Shown here: in pieces, positions 49,070-58,290 of the stretch
Position numbering within the stretch: the stretch's first letter is position 1
Layout of the letters: every line of letters starts with the position of its first letter
Virus record (IMG/VR): IMGVR_UViG_3300042465_005589
Span: 205,741 to 269,740 of that record
Length of the DNA: 64,000 nucleotides
Source: a virus
Reading direction: 5' to 3' (one strand)
Made by a program: the position numbers and the translations under genes
Notes under the pieces: generated by a model
What the model saw: the letters and a program-made list of their open reading frames with translations, nothing else
Told to the model about the DNA's origin: nothing
Databases searched by the model: none

Positions 49070-51484
49070 TTAAGAACCACATCCAAAACACTCAAATTCA
49101 GTATCTGTTGGTTTTGTAGTCAAATCAACTGTTGGTTTCTCAACTGTCTTTGGTTGTTGAATTTTTGTAATGTCAACCGCCAAGTGTTTTGCTCCGGTAG
49201 ATATCGCTTTTGTTCTAACATAATAACAAAGAGTTTTCAATCCTTTACCCCAAGAATGGAAGTGAGATGATGAAATCTTTGATAATGTTGGTTCAGACAT
49301 ATAGATATTCATCGATTGTGATTGGTCTATGAATGGTGCTCTGTCTGCCGCCATATCAATAAGTTCTCTTTGTGATATTTCCCAAATCGTTCTATATTTT
49401 GGAATCAAATGTTCAATTCGTTTTACCTTCTTATTGTAATTCTTATCTTCCGGGTCCAAATAGTGATTAAAGTTAATATTTTGAACAGACCCTTCATTCA
49501 TAATGATTTCATTCTTCAAATCCTCACACCAAACACCTAACTTTTCAAAATCGTTAATTAAGTATTTGTTAACTATTAAGATTTCACCCCCAACTACACG
49601 ACGATTAAATAATGCTGAGTGAGCTGGTTCTGTCATTTCAAATGAACCTGTAATCTTAGCAGAAGATGCTACTGGCATCTGAGCTGTGAATAACGAGTTA
49701 CAAACCCCGTGATTGGATACTTCTAACTTAAGTGAGTCCCAATCCCACATTCTTCCTAATCCTTCGTAATCTAACCCCCACATATCAAATTGGAATATAC
49801 CTTTTGACATTGGTGACCCATTAAAGAAGTCGTATGGTTTGTATTCACCTGTTTTACATAGGTTCATACTTTCGGTGATTGCTGCGAAGTAGATTGTTTC
49901 AAAAATCTCTTTATTAAGTTTCTTCGCTTCTTCAGTTGTAAAGATATAATCCATTAAGAAGAATACATCAGCAAGACCTTGTGTTCCAATGGCAATCGCT
50001 CTTTGTTCCAACCCACCTTTTCTTCCTTGTTCAGTTGAATAACTATTGATGTCAACAACTTTGTTAAGTGCTCTAACAACCTTTCTAACTTCACTATAAA
50101 GTAATTTGAAATCAAACTCTCCTTTTATGATGAAGTTCTTCAATACCATAGATGATAACGTACAGATTGCTGTGGTATTCTCATCGGTGAATTGGTAAAT
50201 CTCATTACATAGGTTAGATTGTTTAATCACTCCAATGTTTTGATGGTTTGTCTTTCTGTTGGCACTATCTTTAGAACATAAGTAAGGAACTCCGGTTTCA
50301 ACCTGAGATTCAATAATCTTATTCCAAATTGTTTGTGCTTTCACTTTCTTACCTAAACCAAGTTCAACCGCTTTGTTGTAATTTGATTCATACTCATCAC
50401 CGTAAGCTTCTTGTAATGGTTTGATACCCGCTTTGATAATGTCGTTAGGACAGAACAAATACCAATCATCATTGTTCTTAACTGCGTTCATAAAGTTGTC
50501 CGGTAACCAAATTGAGGTAAATAAATCTTTAGCTCTCAATTCTTCTGCCCCCGTATTCTTTTTGATTTCAAGTAAATCAATAATGTCTTTATGCCAAGGT
50601 TCAATATAGATAGCTGCACTTCCCGGTCTTCTACCTTGTTGATTAAAGAATCTTAACCCTTCATTAACAATCTTTAGGTATTTCAATAAACCACCCGCAA
50701 ATCCTCCTGATGAGTTAATACGACTCTCTTTACTACGAATGTTAGACATACATAAACCAATTCCAGCCGCATCTGACGAATAGGTTGAAATGTCATTAAA
50801 TGTATCCAACAAACCTTGTCTTGAATCTCCGTTATTGTACTTCAATACACAAGACGCTAGTTGAGGTGTTTTGGTACCTGCATTAATCATAATTGGTGTT
50901 GCCGGAGAGATAAGTTGATTCGATAACGAATTATAGTATTCAACCGCCTCTTCAAATGATTTAGTCACCCATAAAGCAACTCTCATATACATATGTTGTG
51001 GTCTTTCAACTACAACACCTTTAGGTGTTTTCAACAAATACATTTCCTGTAATGATTTCCACGCAAAATAATCAAAATTGTAATCATTCTCGTGATTTAT
51101 TACAGAATCAATATCACCCCAACCATATTCGTTAATTGTATCGATTAAGATATCGTTAATAACTCCATCCTCGTGTAAACGTTTCATAGTATTACAGAAA
51201 CTTTCATCAGTCTCTTTGTGATACGCAGATATTGCCACAGATGACGCTAGTCTTGAGTAATCGTGATGACTACCGGTATAAGCCGCAGCAATCTCGTAAA
51301 CCAATTTATCTAACTCTTTAGTGGTAATAACACCTTCAGTTGGAACCGAAGTGATTACTTTAATGAATACCTCATCAGCATTTACGTTCAACCCTTTGGC
51401 TGCTCTCTTTACTCTGTTGTATATTTTTTGGGGGTTAAAGGAAACCTCATCTCCCCCTCTTTTTCTTATTTTTAGTGACATCAT
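49070..51484 (-). CDS. nrdA: Ribonucleotide reductase class Ia, large subunit
   Basis: The 804-residue protein has an N-terminal ATP-cone (about 5-95, SLKIRKRGGDEVSFNPQKI), the substrate-site cysteine Cys212 (LASCVLKYN), the NLCNE catalytic triad region (Asn424, Cys426, Glu428) and the partner Cys441 (AICTLSS). The C-terminal tail has the shuttle pair ECFGCGS (Cys799, Cys802). It converts ribonucleoside diphosphates to deoxy forms with the NrdB radical subunit, feeding phage DNA synthesis. Two ATGs stand at the start (51484 and 51481). It lies 1 base after nrdB, and its terminator is clear. Confidence 0.97.
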   Translation of the reverse strand: MMSLKIRKRGGDEVSFNPQKIYNRVKRAAKGLNVNADEVFIKVITSVPTEGVITTKELDKLVYEIAAAYTGSHHDYSRLASSVAISAYHKETDESFCNTMKRLHEDGVINDILIDTINEYGWGDIDSVINHENDYNFDYFAWKSLQEMYLLKTPKGVVVERPQHMYMRVALWVTKSFEEAVEYYNSLSNQLISPATPIMINAGTKTPQLASCVLKYNNGDSRQGLLDTFNDISTYSSDAAGIGLCMSNIRSKESRINSSGGFAGGLLKYLKIVNEGLRFFNQQGRRPGSAAIYIEPWHKDIIDLLEIKKNTGAEELRAKDLFTSIWLPDNFMNAVKNNDDWYLFCPNDIIKAGIKPLQEAYGDEYESNYNKAVELGLGKKVKAQTIWNKIIESQVETGVPYLCSKDSANRKTNHQNIGVIKQSNLCNEIYQFTDENTTAICTLSSMVLKNFIIKGEFDFKLLYSEVRKVVRALNKVVDINSYSTEQGRKGGLEQRAIAIGTQGLADVFFLMDYIFTTEEAKKLNKEIFETIYFAAITESMNLCKTGEYKPYDFFNGSPMSKGIFQFDMWGLDYEGLGRMWDWDSLKLEVSNHGVCNSLFTAQMPVASSAKITGSFEMTEPAHSALFNRRVVGGEILIVNKYLINDFEKLGVWCEDLKNEIIMNEGSVQNINFNHYLDPEDKNYNKKVKRIEHLIPKYRTIWEISQRELIDMAADRAPFIDQSQSMNIYMSEPTLSKISSSHFHSWGKGLKTLCYYVRTKAISTGAKHLAVDITKIQQPKTVEKPTVDLTTKPTDTEFECFGCGS

Positions 51485-51485
51485 A

Positions 51486-52436
51486 TTAAAAATCCTCTGT
51501 GAATGTTAATGACTCTCCTAACTTAGCTTTTTGGTACTCCATAGTTCTTGATTCAAAAAAGTTACCTTTTGTTTCAACAGCAATTTGTTCCATAAATTTG
51601 AATGGTTGTTCAACATTAAAATGTTTCTTACATCCAAACTTAACTAGTAGTCCGTCAGTTACGAATTCAAGATATTGTTTCATCAAGTTTGAATTCATAC
51701 CAATTAAAGATACAGGTAATGATTCAGTAATAAACTCTTTTTCAATCTCTAACGCTGATAATAAGATTTCTTTAATTCTTTTCTCCGTTGGTTTGTTTTC
51801 AACGTGATTGTTAATCAAATGAATTGCAAAATCACAGTGTAAATTCTCATCTTTGAAAATAAGACTATTAGCGTTACATAATCCCTGCATAATTCCTCTT
51901 GATTTCATCCAAAAAATAGAACAGAACGACCCTGAGAAGAAAATTCCTTCAACCGCCGCGAACGCAACTAATCTTTCTTGGAAAGAAGCGTTCTCAATCC
52001 AATCAAGAGCCCATTTAGCTTTCTTTTGAACCGCTGGTAATCTATCAATTGCGTGGAAACATTCGTCTTTCTCTGTCTCATCAGATACATAAGTATCAAT
52101 CAATAATGAGTACATTAACGAGTGAATGTTCTCCATCATAATTTGGAATCCGTAGAAGAATTTTGCTTCAGCATACTGAACTTCTTTTAAGAAATTCTCC
52201 GCCAAGTTTTCATTTACAATACCATCAGACGCTGCGAAAAACGCTAATACATTTTTAAGGAAAAATCTTTCGTTATCAGATAGGTTTTCCCAATCTCTAA
52301 TATCGTTAGATAAATCCACTTCTTCAGCTGTCCAAAACGCTGCTTGGTGTTGTTTGTAATATTCCCAAATGTCGTTATGTTCTATTGGGAAGATAACGAA
52401 TCTGTCATTGTTTGGTTCTAATATTTTTTCTTTCAT
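51486..52436 (-). CDS. nrdB: Ribonucleotide reductase class Ia, small (radical) subunit
   Basis: The 316-residue protein shows the diiron-tyrosyl radical pattern: [12 protein letters not shown] with the ligand Asp, VNENLAENF with Glu, [13 protein letters not shown] with the radical Tyr, Glu and His, and a second E-x-x-H half (FKDENLHCD). The flanking sequence is close to eukaryotic R2 and differs from E. coli NrdB, as in Bacteroidota. The C-terminal tail LTFTEDF can dock on NrdA. It sits 1-2 bases from helicase and nrdA, in one operon. Confidence 0.97.
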   Translation of the reverse strand: MKEKILEPNNDRFVIFPIEHNDIWEYYKQHQAAFWTAEEVDLSNDIRDWENLSDNERFFLKNVLAFFAASDGIVNENLAENFLKEVQYAEAKFFYGFQIMMENIHSLMYSLLIDTYVSDETEKDECFHAIDRLPAVQKKAKWALDWIENASFQERLVAFAAVEGIFFSGSFCSIFWMKSRGIMQGLCNANSLIFKDENLHCDFAIHLINNHVENKPTEKRIKEILLSALEIEKEFITESLPVSLIGMNSNLMKQYLEFVTDGLLVKFGCKKHFNVEQPFKFMEQIAVETKGNFFESRTMEYQKAKLGESLTFTEDF

Positions 52437-52437
52437 A

Positions 52438-53823
52438 TTAATTATTTTGTTGTTGGTTTTTTTCTTTTCTCTTGTCTAACAAGTCCTTGATTCTCTGTCT
52501 ATTTCTTTCTTCGGTTTGTTCTTCTAAACCTAAGAATGTTACCGAACTTTCAGTATCAATCTCCAACATACCATTATCAAATTTACAATTCTCAAATACA
52601 ACACCATCATCACCAATACGGGATTTAGTTATTGCTATCGTCGCCAATTTCATTTCTTTTTGTTGTAGAGATTTAGCCACGGAAATAATTACGTGTCCAA
52701 CCTGAGCTTTCTTGATAGAACCACCCATTTGGTCGGTTGTTACAACATCTGACGATATTGAACTTCTATTACCCTGAGTTGCTGTCCATCCTACCAAATC
52801 AAGTTCGTGACACATAGATTCAAAACCTCTCATCACAGACCCTTCAGATTTCCATTCATCCCCCAAGTTTTTATCCGGAACCACACAATCAATGTAGTCT
52901 AACAATACCATATCAATTTTGATTCCTTCTGAAATCATTTTTCTGATTTGATTCTTAATCTGCATCATTGTTATTGTATCAGAGGGTAATTTTTTAAGTA
53001 TCAATTCATTAGGCATTTTCTCCTTAATTTCTTGAACTTTAATCATAACCTCTTCTTTTTTTATCGACAATTCATCCGGATGAATCTTTGTCCATAATGT
53101 AATGTGTTTACGTTGGATAATCTTTGGGTTATCCTCAAAGAATATTTGTAAAACGTTATACCCCAAATTAAATGCGTGATTTGCAATTTTTGTAAGTAAG
53201 GTAGATTTACCTACCCCTGTTGGTGCTAAAATAACACCGATTTCACCCTTAGCCAACCCCCCTTTTAAGAGTCTATCTATACCCGGAATACCCATCGGTA
53301 TCGGATGACGATAATCTTCGTTTAGAACATCATCTAAGTTACTAAAAACACTTTCCGTTCCCTTATCGTGTTCCCCAACTTGTAATGCCTTACTAACCAT
53401 TTCCTCTAATGTGTCATAACTCTCAAATTCACCGGTGTCGATGATTTTTTGAGCTTTAACCATTACTTTCTGTAACTCCTGTTGCTTACAGAACTTCATC
53501 GATTTTTCTTGTACAAATTCAGCACCTTCAAGCGTGGACTCCTTAACTTTTGTAAGGGTATCAATAATGATTTTAGCCGCTAGAGGTTGTTGTATCTCAG
53601 ATTTTGTAATTTGTTCTAATGTGTCAAAGGTTGGTGTGTGTTCGTATTTTGTGTAATATTCTTTAATCATTTGAATGATTAATTTGAAGTATTTATTCTC
53701 AAAATAACTTGTTTCAATCACATCTATAATAGACCTTGAGAAGTCTTTGTCGATAATGATTTGGTTTAATAATTGTATCTGAAAGGTACTCCCCAGATAC
53801 TCGAAATTTTTGTTTGACGCCAT
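52438..53823 (-). CDS. DnaB-type replicative helicase, T4 gp41-like role
   Basis: The 461-residue protein has a helical N-terminal domain (1-150) and a RecA-like motor with Walker [10 protein letters not shown] (200-208), the EGFF/ED helix-type region [14 protein letters not shown], Walker B VLLDY (about 306-310) and a sensor Gln in [10 protein letters not shown]. It unwinds DNA ahead of the fork and should partner the primase encoded at 12499. It ends 1 base before nrdB. A late-type TATTTATT box lies upstream, though replication genes are expected earlier. Confidence 0.93.
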   Translation of the reverse strand: MASNKNFEYLGSTFQIQLLNQIIIDKDFSRSIIDVIETSYFENKYFKLIIQMIKEYYTKYEHTPTFDTLEQITKSEIQQPLAAKIIIDTLTKVKESTLEGAEFVQEKSMKFCKQQELQKVMVKAQKIIDTGEFESYDTLEEMVSKALQVGEHDKGTESVFSNLDDVLNEDYRHPIPMGIPGIDRLLKGGLAKGEIGVILAPTGVGKSTLLTKIANHAFNLGYNVLQIFFEDNPKIIQRKHITLWTKIHPDELSIKKEEVMIKVQEIKEKMPNELILKKLPSDTITMMQIKNQIRKMISEGIKIDMVLLDYIDCVVPDKNLGDEWKSEGSVMRGFESMCHELDLVGWTATQGNRSSISSDVVTTDQMGGSIKKAQVGHVIISVAKSLQQKEMKLATIAITKSRIGDDGVVFENCKFDNGMLEIDTESSVTFLGLEEQTEERNRQRIKDLLDKRKEKNQQQNN

Positions 53824-53843
53824 ATTTTTTCTTTTAGTGTATT

Positions 53844-53851
53844 AATAAATA
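53844..53851 (-). promoter_or_regulatory. TATTTATT box before the helicase gene
   Basis: On the minus strand TATTTATT ends 20 bases before the ATG, in a 28-base gap. It may be chance or a weak promoter; a late box is not expected before a replication gene. Confidence 0.25.
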
Positions 53852-54304
53852 CTATACACTTAGGTTAACTTCTAAATATTTTTTGGTTAAATCTTTTGAT
53901 GAAAAAATGTCAGTTAAGTTCATCAACAAGTTTTTTAGGTGTGGGCGTACATCCACAGTATATCTTATCTTTGGAGGGTATACTTTAGCATCCACCTGTC
54001 TATGACAAATTGTCACATCATTTTGTTTGATGAAGATGTTAAAGTACTCCGGACCGTCAGTATAAGACGTTTCCAAAATAGCAGGATTGTTCACAATTTC
54101 GTACATATTGTCTGTCATATATGTTACGGTTTTCAATGATAATTGTGTTTGAATATCGTCTTTAAATTCACGAAGTAATTCATAAAGTTCTAACGAATAT
54201 TTCGCCTCATTGTTGAACTCTCTCACGTTAAAAAATCTTTGTACAATGATGTTATCATTTACCATCATTAAGAATTCTAATTTTACCGATTCTTGGTCTT
54301 TCAT
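53852..54304 (-). CDS. Conserved-looking hypothetical protein between helicase and exonuclease
   Basis: The 150-residue protein starts KLEFLMMVNDNIIVQRFFNV and continues as an alpha/beta fold with several charged strands (YFNIFIKQNDVTICHR, then KIRYTVDVRPHLK). No domain is recognised. Its place between the replicative helicase and the flap exonuclease suggests a replication accessory role (loader or clamp-linked), but this is inference from position only. Confidence 0.65.
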   Translation of the reverse strand: MKDQESVKLEFLMMVNDNIIVQRFFNVREFNNEAKYSLELYELLREFKDDIQTQLSLKTVTYMTDNMYEIVNNPAILETSYTDGPEYFNIFIKQNDVTICHRQVDAKVYPPKIRYTVDVRPHLKNLLMNLTDIFSSKDLTKKYLEVNLSV

Positions 54305-54312
54305 AGTTTTAA

Positions 54313-55314
54313 TTAATTGTTTTTATAATTTCTTTTTTCTTTTCTTGTTAGTTTCATAAAGGGTCTAACAAAGTTTACCCACGCATCATCTCCCTTTGGT
54401 AGATACTTAAAAAAACCGTCTTCCATCATCATTTTAATAAGACCCCTATGACCCCTTCCATCAGGGTCTAAGGTTTCTTTATAATACAATTCAACAAGTT
54501 CCTTAGCATCATCACTAATTAGAGGGTTTGATAAATTTATGATTTTTTCGTTAATCACAAAATATTCATCACCATAAACACCACTTTTAGTTTTACCAGA
54601 TAACAAATTTTGTAAGGTCTTGTTATCCTTGTTCTCTTTCAGAAGGATTTCCGCCTTTTCTAAAATATCGGTAAATGAAACCGGTTTTTCAAGTAGCTCA
54701 GGAAAAAACTTTATAAGTGTCTTTTCACCCAACCCATATATCCCATCAATATTGTCCGATTTATCTCCTGACAATATCTTATAAGTTTTAATGTTTTCGT
54801 GTGGAAATTCGTAAAATTCACATTTGATTTTACTACCTAAATGATAAGTTTCTTTAGTTCTTGGATAAAATACCGATACCTTGTCTGATATTAGTTGGGT
54901 TAGGTCTTTATCCCCCGAATAGATGGTTTTTTGTTCGTTCTCCGAGATTTGGCAATAATAAGCAATCAAATCGTCGCCTTCGTTATTATCTACGTTGATT
55001 TGTCTTATATAACATTCCTCCAAGTATTGTTTGATTCTCTCTTTCTGTTCTTCAAAAGATTCATCTTTGAAATCTTCGGTTATACGTCGTTTTTCTTTAT
55101 ATTGGGGGTAAATAAGTTTTCGGGCGGATGAATTATTATCTCCATCCCACATAACAACAACCTTATCAAAATTTTGTTCGTCTATAAAACGTCTAATTGT
55201 ATTGATAAAATGCCATAATCCTCCTATGTGTTTTCCGTTGTGGTAAAAGTCTTTAACCCCACAAAATCCAATCTTAAGTAGATTGTTTCCATCCACTAAT
55301 AGTGTTTTAGTCAC
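54313..55314 (-). CDS. 5'-3' flap exonuclease / RNase H, T4 Rnh-like
   Basis: The 333-residue protein has the FEN/PIN nuclease acids: Asp8 (LLVDGNN), Asp57/59 (MWDGDNN), the NNEGDDLIA cluster (Glu112, Asp114, Asp115), SGDKDLTQ (Asp135, Asp137) and SGDKSDNIDG (Asp184, Asp187) before a helix-hairpin-helix region IYGLGEKT. It removes RNA primers and 5' flaps in replication. The start is GTG at 55314; no ATG occurs before the first catalytic Asp. It is the first gene of the helicase group. Confidence 0.92.
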   Translation of the reverse strand: MTKTLLVDGNNLLKIGFCGVKDFYHNGKHIGGLWHFINTIRRFIDEQNFDKVVVMWDGDNNSSARKLIYPQYKEKRRITEDFKDESFEEQKERIKQYLEECYIRQINVDNNEGDDLIAYYCQISENEQKTIYSGDKDLTQLISDKVSVFYPRTKETYHLGSKIKCEFYEFPHENIKTYKILSGDKSDNIDGIYGLGEKTLIKFFPELLEKPVSFTDILEKAEILLKENKDNKTLQNLLSGKTKSGVYGDEYFVINEKIINLSNPLISDDAKELVELYYKETLDPDGRGHRGLIKMMMEDGFFKYLPKGDDAWVNFVRPFMKLTRKEKRNYKNN

Positions 55315-55335
55315 TTGGTTTGTTTGTATTCGTTA

Positions 55336-56064
55336 CTATAAAATTTTGTTACTCTTTTTCAAATTATCTTCCGCCCATAGTGGTTGGAGATTTTCATAAT
55401 GACACAACTTATAAAGTTCGTCTTCTGTTTTTGCCGATGATAGTGGAATGATGTGGTCAATATGCCACTCACTCCGGTTGTCCCAACTCATACCATCAGT
55501 AAATTGGGTTTCTAAATGTTCTTTTAGAAATTGGGGGGAACAACCTACAATATCAAAAGTTTTGTTTTTTTTGGTGATGTTTCGGGTTTTAAGAAACGAT
55601 AAAAGTCTAGACCTCATCACACATTTTAATCGAAAAATAACATCATTCTTTAATCTTAAAGAATGATAAAGATTTCTTTTTACTTTAACTTTCTCCTTAT
55701 TTTTTTCTGACCATTCTTTTTTATAAGTTAAAATATTTTCTTTATTCTTCTCATAATATATTTTATACCTGTTTGGGTCTTTTTGGTATCTTTTTTTTGA
55801 CCTATCATTATCTTTTATCCTAATAACATCAATATTTTCTTCTCGGTAATTTTTAACTTTTAATAATATTTTTTCCCGGTTATCAACATATTCTTTTCTT
55901 TTTTGGTCTTTTATTTTTTCATCGTTATTATCCCTATATTTTTTCCAAACTAAATAAGAACATTGTTTACATTCAGTTCTAAACCCATCTTTAGAATCTT
56001 TTCTTTTTCTAAAATTAGACAATTCTTTTTTAAGATTACACTTACTACAAACTTTAGTTTCCAT
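55336..56064 (-). CDS. HNH homing endonuclease
   Basis: The 242-residue protein has an N-terminal zinc motif (CSKCNLKKELSNF and CKQC, about 5-37). A long Lys/Arg/Tyr-rich helical linker follows (about 45-125), and then an HNH core (WHIDHIIPLS then NLQPLWAEDNLKKSNK). It nicks or cuts DNA at a specific site. The ATG lies inside the end of the RHH gene (11-base overlap, ATGGAAACTAA), which couples them. Its lysine-rich, AT-rich composition and insertion between the flap exonuclease and UvsX fit a mobile gene. Confidence 0.88.
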   Translation of the reverse strand: METKVCSKCNLKKELSNFRKRKDSKDGFRTECKQCSYLVWKKYRDNNDEKIKDQKRKEYVDNREKILLKVKNYREENIDVIRIKDNDRSKKRYQKDPNRYKIYYEKNKENILTYKKEWSEKNKEKVKVKRNLYHSLRLKNDVIFRLKCVMRSRLLSFLKTRNITKKNKTFDIVGCSPQFLKEHLETQFTDGMSWDNRSEWHIDHIIPLSSAKTEDELYKLCHYENLQPLWAEDNLKKSNKIL

Positions 56065-56206
56065 TTTTAATATATTCTTTTAATAATTTATTAACAAGGG
56101 AAGATAAATTTATAGATTTATCCTTAAAGTATTGTGGTAATTCGGGGTCAACCGAAACACCAATTTTAACTTTTTTTTCAATTTCTTCTTTTTTCTTTCT
56201 TCCCAT
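56054..56206 (-). CDS. Ribbon-helix-helix protein of 50 residues
   Basis: An ATG at 56206 (MGRKKKEEIEKKVKIGVSVD) opens a 50-codon frame. The product has a basic start, a beta strand KIGVSVDPELPQYF and two helices (INLSSLVNKLLKEYI), the layout of CopG/Arc-type ribbon-helix-helix DNA-binding proteins, which work as dimers. It overlaps the HNH gene start by 11 bases, so translation is coupled. It may repress the HNH gene or guide it. A TATTTATT box ends 3 bases before the ATG. Confidence 0.75.
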   Translation of the reverse strand: MGRKKKEEIEKKVKIGVSVDPELPQYFKDKSINLSSLVNKLLKEYIKNGN

Positions 56207-56209
56207 ACT

Positions 56210-56217
56210 AATAAATA
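56210..56217 (-). promoter_or_regulatory. TATTTATT box before the RHH-HNH pair
   Basis: On the minus strand TATTTATT ends 3 bases before the ATG at 56206. It would make the mobile pair a separate late transcription unit. Confidence 0.4.
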
Positions 56218-56257
56218 TCTACAAATTATAAAAAAGTAGAATTATTACAACTTTTTT

Positions 56258-57247
56258 TTATTCGTCAGAATCATCTTCACCTATCTCATCTAACACCAAT
56301 TCACCTGTACCACTAAGGATTGCTCCCCAATAACTAGAATATTGTTTTTTATATTTCTCCAAAGCCTCTTTTGTGTCCGCAATATATCCTTGAGGTACAG
56401 CAATAATTTTACCATCTTTATAAGCAATACCATTTACGTGATTTTTTAATATAGACACTTTTGTTCTGACCGCGTAAGATATGGTTCTCCCATTTTTAGT
56501 TGCGGTAATATGACTAACACCAGCATTTTTTTGATTACCAAATAAAAACACCAAAGAAGCCGCAAGATATAACGCATTTCCCCCTTTAGGTTTTATAGTC
56601 GCTTGGCCGAAAGGTGAGTCAGGTAATTCAACCCAAGGTTGTACAATAACAGTTAAAGTGTTATAGTAAGGATAGTCCTCTTTTTTAGATTTTGAAATTC
56701 TAGAATGAATACCCATACCTATTTTATCCGCAAGAACTTTAGCATTGTGCATTCCTCCACCTTTTCCGTCAAATGTCATTTGACAGGGGATGCTACCAAT
56801 ACTATCAAAGAAAAAAGGAACACTATAAGGTAACTCCCCTTTTTCTTGAGCATCAAGTATATCATTTATAAAATCAGTTGACTGTTCAATTGTTTCAAAA
56901 CTATCATTAAAGATAAATTGACCATCCCACTCACCATTTTCATTTTGTTCAGCCTGTAAACCCAATTCAACGGCATGTTCCCAACTCCATTTCTTTTCTG
57001 TTATTATAAACACAGGTAGATGACCCTTTTTTTGAGCATCAACTGCCGCTAATATCATTGCCGTTGTTTTTGAAGAATTGGAATGACCCAAGAACATATT
57101 AATACCCCCCATTACAGGTCCGGGTAAACCACAAGCATCCATAAAAGCTTCACCGCAGTTATAGAAACTTTCAGGTTTGTATTTTGTTTTTGTAGAGAAT
57201 TTACCCTTTATATCCTCTAACGAGAATGTTTTCTTTTTAATCGCCAT
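56258..57247 (-). CDS. uvsX: RecA-like recombinase UvsX
   Basis: The 329-residue protein has a UvsX-type ATP site GHSNSSKTT (about 54-62; T4 UvsX likewise has a non-canonical P-loop), an IITEKKWSWEHA segment, a Walker B region VPFFFDSIGS and a KPKGGNALYLAASLVF stretch typical of RecA-like cores. The C-terminus is acidic (LDEIGEDDSDE). It forms filaments on single-stranded DNA and drives strand exchange and recombination-dependent replication with the gp32-like protein. It starts at an ATG 24 codons before the first conserved helix. Confidence 0.95.
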   Translation of the reverse strand: MAIKKKTFSLEDIKGKFSTKTKYKPESFYNCGEAFMDACGLPGPVMGGINMFLGHSNSSKTTAMILAAVDAQKKGHLPVFIITEKKWSWEHAVELGLQAEQNENGEWDGQFIFNDSFETIEQSTDFINDILDAQEKGELPYSVPFFFDSIGSIPCQMTFDGKGGGMHNAKVLADKIGMGIHSRISKSKKEDYPYYNTLTVIVQPWVELPDSPFGQATIKPKGGNALYLAASLVFLFGNQKNAGVSHITATKNGRTISYAVRTKVSILKNHVNGIAYKDGKIIAVPQGYIADTKEALEKYKKQYSSYWGAILSGTGELVLDEIGEDDSDE

Positions 57248-57289
57248 ATATCTATGTTAATTTAATTTTTTAGTTTTTGTAGACAAGTA

Positions 57290-57314
57290 GGACACTAAGT
57301 ATGTCTTAGTGCCC
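57290..57314 (-). other. Conserved-looking RNA hairpin between ssDNA-binding protein and uvsX genes
   Basis: On the minus strand a 10-bp stem (one G-U pair; 57290-57299 with 57305-57314) closes a 5-base loop. No T-run follows, so it is not a typical terminator. It may slow polymerase, protect the mRNA 3' end or act on uvsX expression. Confidence 0.6.
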
Positions 57315-57338
57315 TATATTTATGTCTAAGTTATTTGA

Positions 57339-58193
57339 TTAGAACGGCATATCATCGTCCTCTTCAGCACCCGCTTGTGGGTCAATCGGAGCAGATGGTT
57401 TAGAACCACCAAACGATATTTCACCTGAATCAGAGTTACCATAATCGTAACCTCCTTTATCAGTATTCCATTTTGGAGTTTCACCTCTTGCGATAGCTTC
57501 TAAGTACTCAACCGGTTTTTTAGAGTAAACATCTTCCCAAGTTAACTCATCGTTAATCCAAGAATCAGCCAATACTTTGTCTTCGTGAACCGGAGCCGCA
57601 TCATCATACATTACTGTTTGAATTACGGTGTAATAAGCCCCTTTTGGTGTTTTTGCCTTAGTTAATTCAAGAATAAGGTCTCTACCTGTTTCAGGGTCAG
57701 CAATATCTCCCTTGTTTCTGTAGATTGGGATAATTTTGTCGAAAATGCCTTCATTCTTGTAGTTAGATTTAAATCTCCAAAATTTAACTCCGTCCGCTTC
57801 GTTATCTCTATCGATAACTTTTACGATATAGAATTTACGAGCCAAGTAATTTGATGCCAATTTTTTATCTTCCTCTTTTCCTGTTGAACGAAGTTCCTCA
57901 TAAACTTCAGTCAAAGGAGAACGTTCGTTGTCGTTTTTTCCTGGGTCATAAAATTTTTGGAATTTTCCGTCTACTTGAATCTCGTGATAATAAACCACTT
58001 TAAATGGTGAAGAACCATCGTTTGTTGGTAAGATTCGTAATCTTCGCTGACCTTGAGTTTCCTTATCCATAAGGATTGCCGCGAAGTATTTTTTCATTCT
58101 TTCTTCTTGTGTGAATTTTGAGGTAGAAGAAGTACTACCTTGTTTTGCTTGCTCATATTGAGCCAAAACTGCGTCTAATGAATTTGTCGCCAT
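57339..58193 (-). CDS. gp32: Single-stranded DNA-binding protein, gp32-like
   Basis: The 284-residue protein has an N-terminal basic region, a core with FRILPTND/HEIQVDGKFQ-type strands and an acidic, low-complexity C-terminus ending EEDDDMPF. It should coat single-stranded DNA and recruit replication proteins. Unlike T4 gp32 it has no cysteine, so the zinc module is missing. The DDDMPF end resembles the DDDIPF tail of bacterial SSB. It lies directly upstream of uvsX, as a functional partner would. A candidate promoter lies upstream. Confidence 0.88.
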   Translation of the reverse strand: MATNSLDAVLAQYEQAKQGSTSSTSKFTQEERMKKYFAAILMDKETQGQRRLRILPTNDGSSPFKVVYYHEIQVDGKFQKFYDPGKNDNERSPLTEVYEELRSTGKEEDKKLASNYLARKFYIVKVIDRDNEADGVKFWRFKSNYKNEGIFDKIIPIYRNKGDIADPETGRDLILELTKAKTPKGAYYTVIQTVMYDDAAPVHEDKVLADSWINDELTWEDVYSKKPVEYLEAIARGETPKWNTDKGGYDYGNSDSGEISFGGSKPSAPIDPQAGAEEDDDMPF

Positions 58194-58218
58194 AGTGTTT
58201 AAAATATTTAAAGGTTTA

Positions 58219-58252
58219 TAAAAGTATAAGTGTCAGCCGTGTGTTTGTCAAA
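58219..58252 (-). promoter_or_regulatory. Possible promoter for the ssDNA-binding protein gene
   Basis: On the minus strand TTTGACA (TTTG at 58249-58252) is followed by TACTTTTA (58219-58226, one mismatch from TAnnTTTG) with a 22-base spacer after TTG, slightly long for the consensus. It directly follows a terminator, which favours a real start point. Confidence 0.4.
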
Positions 58253-58261
58253 TTGTTTTGT

Positions 58262-58288
58262 AAAAAAAAATGGTCCGGAGACCATTTT
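58262..58288 (-). terminator. Intrinsic terminator after the Pro/Ala-rich gene
   Basis: A 9-bp stem (58267-58275 with 58280-58288) with a 4-base loop lies 2 bases after the stop at 58291; the minus strand continues with nine T residues counting the stem edge. Confidence 0.9.
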
Positions 58289-58290
58289 AA

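Noticed and set aside
56258-57247. Defective P-loop in UvsX as an anomaly
   Set aside because: T4 UvsX also lacks the canonical glycine pattern (GPSKSFKS), so the variant is family-typical.
57290-57314. Intrinsic terminator
   Set aside because: The stem is not followed by a T-run on the transcribed strand, so it is listed as an RNA hairpin only.
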